Assembly: GCA_039191605.1 (NCBI GenBank)
Contig: JBCCXL010000001.1
Span: forward strand, 186,001-250,000
Direction of reading: 5' to 3'
Source of the DNA: JBCCXL01 sp039191605
Lineage (GTDB): Bacteria; Acidobacteriota; Thermoanaerobaculia; Multivoradales; JAHZIX01
Length of the DNA stretch: 64,000 nucleotides
Position 1 is the first letter of the stretch; every line of letters starts with the position of its first letter. The notes under the pieces are model-generated. The model did no database searches. It was not told the DNA's origin and saw only the letters and a list, made by a program, of their open reading frames with translations. Shown piece after piece: positions 37,510 through 45,727 of the stretch. Made by a program: the position numbers and the translations under genes.

Positions 37510-38316
37510 TCAGCCCAAGGCCCGCAGCAGCATGTGCACCGTCTCCGGCAATCCCAACCGAATCAACGCTGCCAGCGCACCGATGGAGAGGAAGGGGCCG
37601 AAGGCCAAACGGTGGGAGAAGCCAAAGCGGCCCCAAACCATTCCCCATAACGCCCTGAGAGTCGCCACCACGCTGCCCACCAAGAGGGTGACCAAAGCTC
37701 CCTCCCAACCGAGGAAGGCGCCGACGAGGGCGAGCATCTTGACGTCTCCAAGCCCTAGTCCCTCCACCCGGCGCAGCAGATACCAGACGCCGTAGAGCAG
37801 CAGGGGGACCCCCGCCCCGACGATCGCCCCGATCAAACCATCGAGCCAGCTACCGCCCCAAGGCATCACCGGATGCAGCAAGATCCCGAGCACCGTGCCC
37901 GGAATAGTCAACCGGTCGGGCAGGATCAAGTGGTCCCAATCGATTAGCGCTAGCGCTACCAGCAGAGAGCAGAACCCCGCCACCAGCAGCCACGGAAGAG
38001 CAGGGCCAAAGAGCCACCAGCTGCCGAGGAAAAGAATAGCCGTCACCGTCTCTACCGCGGGGTAGCGCCAGGAGATCGAAATATCGCAGTCGCGGCAGCG
38101 GCCCCTGAGCCACAGGTAGGAGAGCACCGGCACGTTATCCCAGGCCCGAATCAAAGACCCGCAACTCGGGCAGGAGGATCTAGGGCTGACGACCGAGAGC
38201 CCCAGAGGCACACGGTAGATCACAACGTTCAGAAAAGAGCCGACAGTCAGACCCAGAGCGAAGACCAGGAGCCCGGTCCAAAGAATGAGAGAAGGATCAC
38301 CTGGGTCGAGCAACAT
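37510..38316 (-). CDS. pilD: Prepilin peptidase / N-methyltransferase
   Basis: 268 residues. An inner-membrane aspartic protease that cleaves prepilin leaders and N-methylates the new first residue. The four cytoplasmic Cys are present (Cys49, Cys52, Cys74, Cys77), as in the methyltransferase-competent subfamily. The catalytic aspartates are in IDWDHLILPD (Asp126/Asp128) and the GLGLGD motif (Asp191). About eight transmembrane helices. GAGG lies 4 nt before the ATG. It should process the pilins in this window. The following histidine kinase begins after a 2-nt gap, so the two are coupled. Confidence 0.94.
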   Translation of the reverse strand: MLLDPGDPSLILWTGLLVFALGLTVGSFLNVVIYRVPLGLSVVSPRSSCPSCGSLIRAWDNVPVLSYLWLRGRCRDCDISISWRYPAVETVTAILFLGSWWLFGPALPWLLVAGFCSLLVALALIDWDHLILPDRLTIPGTVLGILLHPVMPWGGSWLDGLIGAIVGAGVPLLLYGVWYLLRRVEGLGLGDVKMLALVGAFLGWEGALVTLLVGSVVATLRALWGMVWGRFGFSHRLAFGPFLSIGALAALIRLGLPETVHMLLRALG

Positions 38317-38384
38317 GTCACCTCAATGCCATGACGAAAGACGCCATGGGAGCTTTCGATCCCGAGGCTACCACGGCCTTAGAT

Positions 38385-38432
38385 AGCAAAATCTGGCAAC
38401 CCTTCCAGGGGAAAGCGACAAATATTGGCAAC
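38385..38432 (-). repeat. Two GTTGCCA-N3-TTTG direct repeats upstream of pilD
   Basis: On the minus strand GTTGCCAGATTTTGCT (38385-38400) and GTTGCCAATATTTGTC (38417-38432) are 32 bases apart, about three helical turns, which fits dimeric activators. A related element, GTGGCAAAATTTGGCAGC followed by TAAGGCCG, lies upstream of pilA2 (41735-41760), and the 38374-38400 copy also continues into TAAGGCCG. No -24/-12 box is found between here and pilD. Confidence 0.45.
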
Positions 38433-38458
38433 TCCCCGCTGAGCAACTCAGCGGGGAG
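38432..38458 (-). terminator. Hairpin downstream of pilA1
   Basis: Perfect 12-bp stem CTCCCCGCTGAG/CTCAGCGGGGAG with a CAA loop. It sits ~115 bases after the pilA1 stop on the minus strand. The following sequence is TTGCCAATATTTG, only moderately U-rich. A second imperfect hairpin (ACGAAGCA/TGCTTCGT) lies at 38526-38559. Confidence 0.5.
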
Positions 38459-38571
38459 ACACCATCATCAGCCTAGAAGGAGGCGAAGGGAACCCGGGTT
38501 CCCTCTTTGATCGCCAGCTCTACAGACGAAGCAAAGCCCAGCCCGCGGCTCTGCTTCGTTTCCCTGGGCGC

Positions 38572-39123
38572 TTAGAAGTCGCCGTTCCCGGAACCCTCGA
38601 GACGCACACCTCGAGGCCAGCTGACGAAGAACCCGTCCGCCCAAACGATGTCGTTGCCGAACTCCGTGGGGGAGAAGGGACCCACGGTGTAATCGTCGCC
38701 GGTAGAAAGGCCATCCCGCCCCTTACTGCGCACCGCCATGACCTTATCTGCCGAGACAAAGGTATTATTGAAGTAGTAGTCGTAATCAGTACCCCAGCTA
38801 TCCTTTTCAGGAATGATTTGGATGTATTGAGGCACTAATTCTGACTGAACTTCGGTGACATCGACGGCGGAGTAATCCGCCAAGCTGAAGTTGTTGGCAC
38901 CGGCTGCCGCCGCACCCGTGCGGTCGGTAAGCCAGGCCATCATCGCGGTGCCGATCATGCGCTCATCGGCCATCGTCCGCTTCTGCTTCGCCTTTTGCAC
39001 GGCGTCGATCATATTCGGAATGATCATCGCCGCCAGGAGCCCGATGATCGCAATGACGATCAACAGCTCGATAAGGGTAAAACCGCGTCGACTCGATACT
39101 GGAGATAGAACTCGTCTTTTCAT
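38572..39123 (-). CDS. pilA: Major pilin, GspG-like C-terminus (copy 1)
   Basis: 183 residues from the ATG at 39123 (GGAGG 8 nt upstream). Leader of 14 residues, cleavage G14|F15 and Glu19 (RRGFTLIELLIVIAIIGLLAAMIIP). The C-terminal half has a GspG-like pattern: PEKDSWGTDYDYY, SKGRDGLSTGDDYTVGPF and NDIVWADGFFVSWP. The last motif and the DGxxxxD spacing resemble the calcium-binding end of type II pseudopilin GspG. No Cys. It is a paralogue of 41015. The -24/-12 promoter lies 33-48 bases upstream. Confidence 0.88.
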   Translation of the reverse strand: MKRRVLSPVSSRRGFTLIELLIVIAIIGLLAAMIIPNMIDAVQKAKQKRTMADERMIGTAMMAWLTDRTGAAAAGANNFSLADYSAVDVTEVQSELVPQYIQIIPEKDSWGTDYDYYFNNTFVSADKVMAVRSKGRDGLSTGDDYTVGPFSPTEFGNDIVWADGFFVSWPRGVRLEGSGNGDF

Positions 39124-39155
39124 TTCATTTTCCTCCGGCTGGGGGATATATGAAA

Positions 39156-39171
39156 AGCAAGAGCCATACCA
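39156..39171 (-). promoter_or_regulatory. Sigma-54 (-24/-12) promoter for pilA copy 1
   Basis: Minus strand TGGTATGGCTCTTGCT. TGG (-24) and TTGCT (-12) have consensus spacing. It ends 32 bases before the pilA1 ATG, so a transcript would start about 20 bases upstream of the coding sequence, an ordinary leader length. Confidence 0.7.
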
Positions 39172-39242
39172 CATACCATAGTCCTATCGAACTAACCTAA
39201 TACGCCCACTCCTCACGGCGGCGAATCGAGCTCTTCAGCCCG

Positions 39243-40778
39243 TCAATTCTCCTCGTCCTTCTCCGGCCGGACATAGGCCCGAAGGATCGCCGTCATTCTC
39301 TCTACCCCGTCATCAAAGGCCTGGATAGAGATCCGCTCGTTGCGCGCGTGAATTCCCCTCAGCTCCTCTCCGGTGAGGGCGAAAGGAGACACGCCATAGG
39401 TAGGAATCCCGCGGGCGCGAAAATAGCGCGAATCCGTAAAGCCGGAGATAAAGGCGGGAACCACATCGCCCTCTCGCGCGAAGACCTCCTCCAGCGTCTG
39501 ATAGGCCCGCGAATCCACCGGTGCGTGAAGCGCGGGAGGAGAGGTCACCAGCACCTCCACGTCGACATCGTCTCCCAGGACATCTTTCACCCGCTGCAAG
39601 AAGACTTCGGACTCGATATCCGGCAACAGCCGAATATCGACCTCCGCCCACGCCTCGGGAACGATCGTGTTGATGCGATCCCCGGCCTCGAGGCGAGTGA
39701 TCTGGACGGTATCCATAAACAGCCCGATCATCCCCGGCATCAGCCGCTTCTTAGCGCCCTCAGGGCCAATCACCGAGTCGATATCTTCCATCAGGGGCCT
39801 CAACCGATCCCCATGGAGCGGCGCGACCGCCTTCATGTACAGCCGCACCCCTGGCGTCACCCGATACTCCGGCGGCATCTCCAGCAGCCGGCCGAGAGCC
39901 GCCACCAATTTATGCGTCGCGCTGAAGGGATTTAAACCCGCAGCGTGGCCTCCACGCCCGCTGGCAGACACACGAATCCATAGAGGGCGCTTCTGAGCGA
40001 CCTCGATGCCCCACCACAGCACTCGGCCGCCAACGAAGCGATTGGCGCCGCCTTCGTTCAGGATCGCTCCGACCCCTTCGAAGAGCTCCGGATGGTGCTC
40101 GACCAGCCAGCCGCTTCCTCGACCGCCGCCGTTCTCCTCATCGGCCACCGCCAGCAGCACGACATCGCGGTGGCGCGGAGCGTCGCTGCGGGCCAGCTCC
40201 ACCATCGCCGCTAGCTGAGCAATGCCCAGGCTCTTGACGTCGATCGCCCCGCGGCCCCACAAATAGCCGTCGACCACATCTCCACTGAAGGGCTCATGAT
40301 CCCAGTCGTCTGACGCCGGAACGACATCGATGTGATGCATCAGCACTAGGGCATCACCGGAGGCGTCACCGGAGGCATCTTCGCTAGCGCCTCCCTGCTC
40401 CTGGGTCTCTACCGTCGCCGGGAGGCGAGCATAGAGGCTGGTACGCCCCTCCGGCGTGACCAGTAGCCGATAGTTGATGCCTTCGTCTCGAAGAATTCGG
40501 GCCAATAGAGCAGCCCCCCGATGCTCGTTGCCGGGAGGATTGGTGGTGTCGGTCCGGAGGTAGTCTCGCAGCCAGCTCGCCGCCTCGGAGAGCGAAGGCT
40601 CAGCCTGGGCTAAAACCTGAGATCCACCGGAGACGAAGACCGGCGGCATCAGCCCCCAGCTCAGCACGAGAACGGCAGAAACGACCAGCGCTCTGATCCA
40701 CCCGCACCTTGCCGTGATGGGAGCTGCGGAATAAGGAAGCATTACAGGACGGCGAAACGGGCGTCGGCTCAGCATCAT
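39243..40778 (-). CDS. M20-family metallopeptidase (secreted or anchored)
   Basis: About 511 residues; the ATG at 40778 follows AGGA by about 8 nt. A hydrophobic segment at about 30-55 is a signal or anchor. Zinc-binding pattern is complete: LMHHIDVVPAS, WGRGAIDVKS, ADEENGGG, LNEGGANRF and, at the C-terminus, GIHARNERIS. It resembles CPS1/ArgE-like dipeptidases. Likely an amide- or peptide-cleaving exoenzyme acting outside the cytoplasm; substrate unknown. It lies between the two pilin genes on the same strand. Confidence 0.85.
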   Translation of the reverse strand: MMLSRRPFRRPVMLPYSAAPITARCGWIRALVVSAVLVLSWGLMPPVFVSGGSQVLAQAEPSLSEAASWLRDYLRTDTTNPPGNEHRGAALLARILRDEGINYRLLVTPEGRTSLYARLPATVETQEQGGASEDASGDASGDALVLMHHIDVVPASDDWDHEPFSGDVVDGYLWGRGAIDVKSLGIAQLAAMVELARSDAPRHRDVVLLAVADEENGGGRGSGWLVEHHPELFEGVGAILNEGGANRFVGGRVLWWGIEVAQKRPLWIRVSASGRGGHAAGLNPFSATHKLVAALGRLLEMPPEYRVTPGVRLYMKAVAPLHGDRLRPLMEDIDSVIGPEGAKKRLMPGMIGLFMDTVQITRLEAGDRINTIVPEAWAEVDIRLLPDIESEVFLQRVKDVLGDDVDVEVLVTSPPALHAPVDSRAYQTLEEVFAREGDVVPAFISGFTDSRYFRARGIPTYGVSPFALTGEELRGIHARNERISIQAFDDGVERMTAILRAYVRPEKDEEN

Positions 40779-40930
40779 GCTCTGCATCCTATCGATAGTT
40801 GCGGGGAAACCCGCGATTCCGAGGCAAGTGTGACGAAGAACCTCGTGCACAGACAGGCGCGAATAGAAAGCCGTTCTTGGGGCGGCGAAAACAGGGAAAA
40901 AGGGTTCAGCGGCCCCGCAACCATCGCCAC

Positions 40931-40966
40931 AAATAAGAAAAGGGCGCCGCGGAAGCGGCGCCCTTT
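40931..40966 (-). terminator. Rho-independent terminator of pilA copy 2
   Basis: 12-bp perfect stem AAAGGGCGCCGC/GCGGCGCCCTTT (40939-40966) with a GGAA loop in the plus orientation; on the minus strand it is followed by TTTTCTTATTTG. About 48 bases after the pilA2 stop. A strong terminator is expected for a highly transcribed major pilin gene. Confidence 0.9.
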
Positions 40967-41014
40967 CTCAGCCGACGAAGCTTCTAGAGAAGCCTCGAAG
41001 CGCTGTCGCTGCGA

Positions 41015-41548
41015 TCAGTTACCCTGACCGCCCACGGAGCCGGAGGGCCAGGAGACGAAGAAGCCGTCAGCCCAGACGATGTCGGTGGCGTACTCGGTGG
41101 GAGCGAAGGAACCGACGGAGTAGGTGTCGCCATCGGTGGTGCCGTCACGACCGGGGCTCACAACAGCCATCACGTTGTCGCTGAGGGTACCGGAGGTGGC
41201 GAGGTAGTAGACGTAGTCGTTGTTCCAGCCGTCCTTCTGAGGCACAACCTGGATGTAGCGGGTCTCGAGTTCCTGCTTGACTTCATCGATCGTAGCGGTG
41301 CTGTAGTCAGCGGCGGCCCAGTCGTTGTCGGCACCGGCGGCACCGGCGGCAACCTGATCGGTGAGCCAGGACATCATGGCGGTACCAACGTTGCGGATGT
41401 CAGCAACGGTGCGCTTCTGCTTAGCCTTCTGGAGAGCGTCCAGGAAGTTCGGGATGAGCAGAGCGGCGATGATGCCGATGATGGCGACGACGATGAGCAG
41501 CTCGATCAGGGTGAAACCGCGCTGACGATTCTGGAGCTTGCGGAGCAT
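41015..41548 (-). CDS. pilA: Major pilin, GspG-like C-terminus (copy 2)
   Basis: 177 residues, GGAGG before the ATG. Leader of 11 residues, cleavage at G11|F12 and Glu16 (QRGFTLIELLIVVAIIGIIAALLIP). The C-terminal half parallels copy 1: PQKDGWNNDYVYYL, SPGRDGTTDGDTYSVGSF and TDIVWADGFFVSWP. The paralogues differ mainly in the middle and at the tips. Both have GspG-like ends but occur alongside PilV/W/X/Y1 and PilD, so type IV pilus or a hybrid fibre are both possible. Its promoter match and terminator are stronger than copy 1's. Confidence 0.9.
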   Translation of the reverse strand: MLRKLQNRQRGFTLIELLIVVAIIGIIAALLIPNFLDALQKAKQKRTVADIRNVGTAMMSWLTDQVAAGAAGADNDWAAADYSTATIDEVKQELETRYIQVVPQKDGWNNDYVYYLATSGTLSDNVMAVVSPGRDGTTDGDTYSVGSFAPTEYATDIVWADGFFVSWPSGSVGGQGN

Positions 41549-41654
41549 AGGTAGCCCTCCTAGGTTCTGTCTTTAAGAGACGATTCTGAAGCGTTTGGGG
41601 ATGAGGCGAGTCGTACGACTTGATGGCCTACGACTCGGTTGCTCTTCCCCATGA

Positions 41655-41670
41655 TGCAGGTTGCGTGCCA
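41655..41670 (-). promoter_or_regulatory. Sigma-54 (-24/-12) promoter for pilA copy 2
   Basis: Minus strand TGGCACGCAACCTGCA matches the consensus TGGCACG-N4-TTGCW at all but one position. It ends 106 bases before the ATG, leaving a leader of about 95 nt. A palindromic TTGGCA/TGCCAA-type element at 41743-41760 upstream may be an activator site. Confidence 0.8.
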
Positions 41671-41839
41671 GCCTTGGCAAAAGCGCCGAACCCCCGGGTT
41701 TCCTAGGCTTTTGCTTTTGCTCCGGTGCTCTCGGCGGCCTTAGCTGCCAAATTTTGCCACCCTGGCTCCACAAAAATTGACAGTCGGCTATGAGCCTCTG
41801 TCCTCAAGCTCTTCCAGCCCACCAGCCCGCAGCTCCGAC

Positions 41840-43345
41840 TCAATCTTCCAGCACCAGACGCTGCAGCAGGTCGGCGTAGATCTCGACCCCCTCGACATAA
41901 CCGGGCAGCGAAATACGCTCATTGGGATTCGCGCCGCTATAGGTCGCCGGGGTCAGGATGAGGAAGGGAGAAAATCCATAGGACGGAATTCCTTCGCGGC
42001 GAAAGAAACGGGCGTCGGTTCCGGTCCAGGGCAGAAAGAAGGGACCGTGGGGGATCTCCGGATAGCGTTCCGACATCACCCGATCGATCTCCACGAAGGC
42101 GCGATGATCCACCGGGCTGCCGCCGTCGGCGATGGGGCGGTCCACCAACCACCAATGGAGGCCGTGGAGCAACCAATCCGGCACCAGCCGCTGGCGGGCG
42201 GATTCTAGATCCTCTCCCGGCAGCAGGTGGAGGGTGACCCGCATCTCGAACCCGCCCCCCTCGGCGGAGCGTCGCACCGGAGAGGCATAGACCTCGCTGC
42301 GCAGCAGAGCCTGGAGCACCGGCGTCAGCCGCTCGAAGGCGACGGGATCCTTCACTAAGCGTTCTGGATCCTCCAAAAGGGCCCGCAGCGCCGGGCTCGA
42401 TCGGGTGGGCCCGTAATGCGGCAGCATGATCCGCGCCTCCGGCGTCAGCCGAGCCTCCCCCGGCACCGCCTTGTTAGCGCGCAGGTATTGGCGCACCCAG
42501 CGCAGCTCGTTGCGACTATCGCTGCACACCATCAGGGTGTAGAAACGCCGCTGGGCGAAGGCCGTTCCCCAATACTTCCCTTCGCCGGTGTCCAGGGCCT
42601 CCACCAGGCCGCCCTCCGTCAGCACCACTTCGAAACGCTGTAGAAGATCCTGGTGCTGACGCACAAACCAGCGGGCCCCGAGATCACTGCCGGTCTCCTC
42701 GGTGCCGGTGGCCAAGAGGATCACGCTGGTGCGCGGCTTCTCACCGGTCTCGACCAAGCGACGCACCGCCTCCAGCTGAGCGACGGTGACGCTCTTCATG
42801 TCGAAGGCGCCGCGCCCGTAGATCCAGGGCACTTCGATCTCGCCGCCGAAGGGCTCTACCGTCCACTCCTCGGGGCGGAAAATCGGCTCGACGTCGATGT
42901 GACTGTGCAGCACCACCGCCTGCGGTCGATCCCCCTCGATGATGGCCCAGAGATTGGCGTTGTTCTCACCGAGCTGCTCGATATGAGGCTCCAAGCCCAT
43001 GTCCCGCAGCTCTTCGGCGAGAAATTGCGCCCCCGCCAGATCCGAGCCGTCCCGGGAGTTGGTGTCGACCCGCAGGTAGCGCTGCAGCAGCTGCACCTCC
43101 GGCACCCGCTCCCAATCCACCAGGTGCCAGCTCTGGCGCGCGTCGATATCGATGCCCCCTCTCTGCACCGCCAGCTCTGAAACTTTGTTGAGGGCAAAGG
43201 TGCCAATAGCGGTGATCGCCAAGGCGACATAGAGAGCGATGCGGGCCGCCTTGCGATGGGCCTTGCGTAGGCTCTCGGCATCAGAGCCACCGCCATTCTG
43301 TGGGGTCGAGGCAGGAGTCTGTGGGGAAGAAATTTGTGCAGCCAT
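41840..43345 (-). CDS. M20-family peptidase, membrane-anchored, metal ligand changed
   Basis: 501 residues. One transmembrane segment (about 36-55) after a Ser/Pro/Gly-rich tail, so the catalytic domain is probably periplasmic. Family motifs: LHSHIDVEPIFRP, YGRGAFDMKS, TGTEETGSD, LTEGGLVEALD and GTDARFFRREG. At the C-terminus, where the paralogue at 39243 has GIHARNERIS, this protein has SGANPNERIS, so the last metal-binding His of M20 enzymes is missing. This may mean altered metal use or loss of catalysis. A Gly-Asp-rich domain insertion characteristic of dimerisation is present in the middle. Divergent from the sulfatase-fold gene. Confidence 0.85.
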   Translation of the reverse strand: MAAQISSPQTPASTPQNGGGSDAESLRKAHRKAARIALYVALAITAIGTFALNKVSELAVQRGGIDIDARQSWHLVDWERVPEVQLLQRYLRVDTNSRDGSDLAGAQFLAEELRDMGLEPHIEQLGENNANLWAIIEGDRPQAVVLHSHIDVEPIFRPEEWTVEPFGGEIEVPWIYGRGAFDMKSVTVAQLEAVRRLVETGEKPRTSVILLATGTEETGSDLGARWFVRQHQDLLQRFEVVLTEGGLVEALDTGEGKYWGTAFAQRRFYTLMVCSDSRNELRWVRQYLRANKAVPGEARLTPEARIMLPHYGPTRSSPALRALLEDPERLVKDPVAFERLTPVLQALLRSEVYASPVRRSAEGGGFEMRVTLHLLPGEDLESARQRLVPDWLLHGLHWWLVDRPIADGGSPVDHRAFVEIDRVMSERYPEIPHGPFFLPWTGTDARFFRREGIPSYGFSPFLILTPATYSGANPNERISLPGYVEGVEIYADLLQRLVLED

Positions 43346-43633
43346 ATTTACGCTGGATTGAGTTGTCGCTTATGCGGCCTCGGAAAGAGTGCCGGCGGGC
43401 TCGGCAGAGATCTTGCGGCAGGCTCGCTGCAGGCCGACGGAGCCTTCACAGCGAGAACCAGCTGCCGCCCAGCACCATGCTAGGCTGCTGAGGTCTCCGC
43501 AGTATGCCAGATCCTACCCCCCAGAATGCCCAAGCTCTCGCGGCCTTGACGCCAGCGACGCTCGAAGAGTCCACCAGCGGTGGGCGCCCCCGTGAATCGG
43601 CCTCCCAGAGGGAGCCTCCCAGAGAGAATTGCC

Positions 43634-45727
43634 ATGAGGCGGCGTAAGGGCTCGTCCCCCTCCCCCCCACAGGATGTCACCACCGGCGAAGCCGCCCCCG
43701 CAGGCTGGAGCCGTCCGGGGGCGGCGCTGGTCCACGGCCTGCTACTCCTGTTGGTGCTGTGGAGCTTTCGATTTCAAAAGGCAGGCGTTCTGCGCTTCGA
43801 GGGTAGCGTCCTCGACTGGCTGAGCCTACTGCTGCCGGAGCTCGGCGCCGTTCTGGTGGTAGAGGCCGCGCTGCTGCTCATCCCCTGCCGCAATCGCCGC
43901 CAGCGGAGACTGTGGTGGATCGGCTTCGCCGTGGTCCACCTGCTGGCCTACCTGATAGCCGCCGCCGAGCACACCTTCTATTTGCATTCAGGCATTCGAC
44001 TCCACCTCGACATGGTGGCCTACGCCGCCGAGAACCTCCGCATGCTCCAAGGGCTGATCGCCTACGGCGTCGACGGCGGCTTCATCTCGCGCCTGGTCAC
44101 CGCTGTCCTCTGCCTGCTGTTGGGGACCCTGCTGACCCGCCGGGTACGAATCCAGAAGCGTTTCGCCTCGCGAGTTGCGCTGCTTTTGGTTGGGGTTGTG
44201 CTCTTGCAGATTCCTCCCACCCGCCCGGTCCTGCGGGCGGAGCTGGACTCTTCCACCTTCTTCGAGCTGGTGGAGATCCGCACCCTACCTGCGGCAGTTC
44301 TGCGGCAAGCCCAAGAACATCAGCCAGACCCGCAGCAGCTCTATATCGCCCCCCAGGCGCGATCTTCCCAAGCTGTAGATCCCGGCGCGGAGCTGGATCC
44401 CCCTCCAGCCCTGCGACGCGGTTTTAGCACCCTCGATCCGCCCCCTTCCACCAGCGAGCCAACCCGGCAGCCGCCGAACATTCTGCTGTTGATCCTGGAA
44501 TCCACCCGCTGGGATGTGATTCCTCCCCTCTCTCCGCCGCAGATGCAGGAGCGCACACCCCACTTCCATCAGCTGGCTCAGGAAAGCTGGGCAGTGGAGA
44601 CCACGTACGCCTCCGTCACCCATACCTCCAAGGCTCTGGTAGGGCTGCTCTGCGGCATGATGCCTAGACTGGAGATGGCGATTCACGAAACCCTCGAGAA
44701 TGCCCTGCCCCTGAGCTGCCTTCCGCAGCTGCTGGAAGATGCCGGATATCGCACCGCCTTCCTGCAGACCGCCTACGGAGCCTTCGAGAATCGCCCGGGG
44801 CTGGTGCGCAACCTGGGCTTCTCTCTGGCCGCCTTTCACGAGACCCTGCAGCGCCCCGGCTTCGCCCCCACCGGTTATCTCGGCATCGACGAGAAGGCGA
44901 TGCTGGATCCAGCTCTGCAGTGGAGCGGCAGCGGCGACCCGCGCCCTTTCTTTCTCACCCTGCTGACCCTCTCCCCCCATCACCCCTACGAGGTGCCCGG
45001 CGGCCCGGCGGTGAGCGGCGTGCCGAAGCGAGAATCCTACGACGCCACCATCGGGCACCTAGATCAATTCACTGGAGCTCTGCTGGAGAGAATGAATGCT
45101 GCGGGCCTGCTGGAAAACACCGTGGTGATCCTCATCGGCGACCATGGAGAGGCCTTTGGCGAGCACCGCCGAATGCAGCACGACATCGTGCCCTATGAAG
45201 AGGCGGTGCGCGTCCCCTGGCTGCTGCGCCTGCCTCCATCCCTGGGGCCGGAGCTCGCCGAGCCTCGCTCCGTCGGCGGCCTGCGCTCTCACCTCGACCT
45301 GATGCCCACGATCCTCGATCTCGCCGGGGTCTCCTGGGACGGGCAGCTACCGGGACACAGCCTGCTCACCAGCCCAGGGCACGAGGCGGTGACCTCTTCC
45401 TGCTGGTTTACCGACACCTGCCTCTCCCGTCGTCAGCGAGGGCCGCAGGGAGATCGCAAGATCGTCTACCACTATCGCCTGCGCCCGATGGAGGTCTTTG
45501 ACATCGTCGAGGACCCGCTGGAGCGCAAGAACCTCGCCGAGGACATGAGCGAAGAGGATTTGCTGAACCTAGAGGCTCAACTTCTTGGCTGGAAATTGGC
45601 CGTCGACGCCTTCTGGGCCGAGCGACCGGTCCCCGACGAAGACGATCTGCTGTGGTGGCAGCGACAGCCACCCAGCGCTCCGATGGCGCCAGCACCCGCC
45701 GCTCCGACAGCGCAGGAGGGACGATGA
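43634..45727 (+). CDS. Sulfatase-fold membrane enzyme, LTA synthase/phosphoethanolamine transferase-like
   Basis: About 697 residues from the ATG at 43634. Four to five transmembrane helices fill about the first 190 residues. The sulfatase/alkaline-phosphatase-type catalytic domain begins near 290 with NILLLILESTRWDV, then ASVTHTSKALVGLLCGM, where a Thr is the candidate nucleophile, GHLDQFTGALLERM and a metal-binding VVILIGDHGEAFGEHRRM. Such enzymes transfer phosphoglycerol or phosphoethanolamine to envelope glycans outside the membrane; the exact substrate is unknown. The stop overlaps the GT2 ATG. Confidence 0.85.
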   Translation: MRRRKGSSPSPPQDVTTGEAAPAGWSRPGAALVHGLLLLLVLWSFRFQKAGVLRFEGSVLDWLSLLLPELGAVLVVEAALLLIPCRNRRQRRLWWIGFAVVHLLAYLIAAAEHTFYLHSGIRLHLDMVAYAAENLRMLQGLIAYGVDGGFISRLVTAVLCLLLGTLLTRRVRIQKRFASRVALLLVGVVLLQIPPTRPVLRAELDSSTFFELVEIRTLPAAVLRQAQEHQPDPQQLYIAPQARSSQAVDPGAELDPPPALRRGFSTLDPPPSTSEPTRQPPNILLLILESTRWDVIPPLSPPQMQERTPHFHQLAQESWAVETTYASVTHTSKALVGLLCGMMPRLEMAIHETLENALPLSCLPQLLEDAGYRTAFLQTAYGAFENRPGLVRNLGFSLAAFHETLQRPGFAPTGYLGIDEKAMLDPALQWSGSGDPRPFFLTLLTLSPHHPYEVPGGPAVSGVPKRESYDATIGHLDQFTGALLERMNAAGLLENTVVILIGDHGEAFGEHRRMQHDIVPYEEAVRVPWLLRLPPSLGPELAEPRSVGGLRSHLDLMPTILDLAGVSWDGQLPGHSLLTSPGHEAVTSSCWFTDTCLSRRQRGPQGDRKIVYHYRLRPMEVFDIVEDPLERKNLAEDMSEEDLLNLEAQLLGWKLAVDAFWAERPVPDEDDLLWWQRQPPSAPMAPAPAAPTAQEGR

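Noticed and set aside
38324..38339. TGGCATTGAGGTGACA-like box just upstream of pilD
   Set aside because: The -12 element lacks GC, and the box overlaps the pilD ribosome-binding site, so it is not a sigma-54 promoter.
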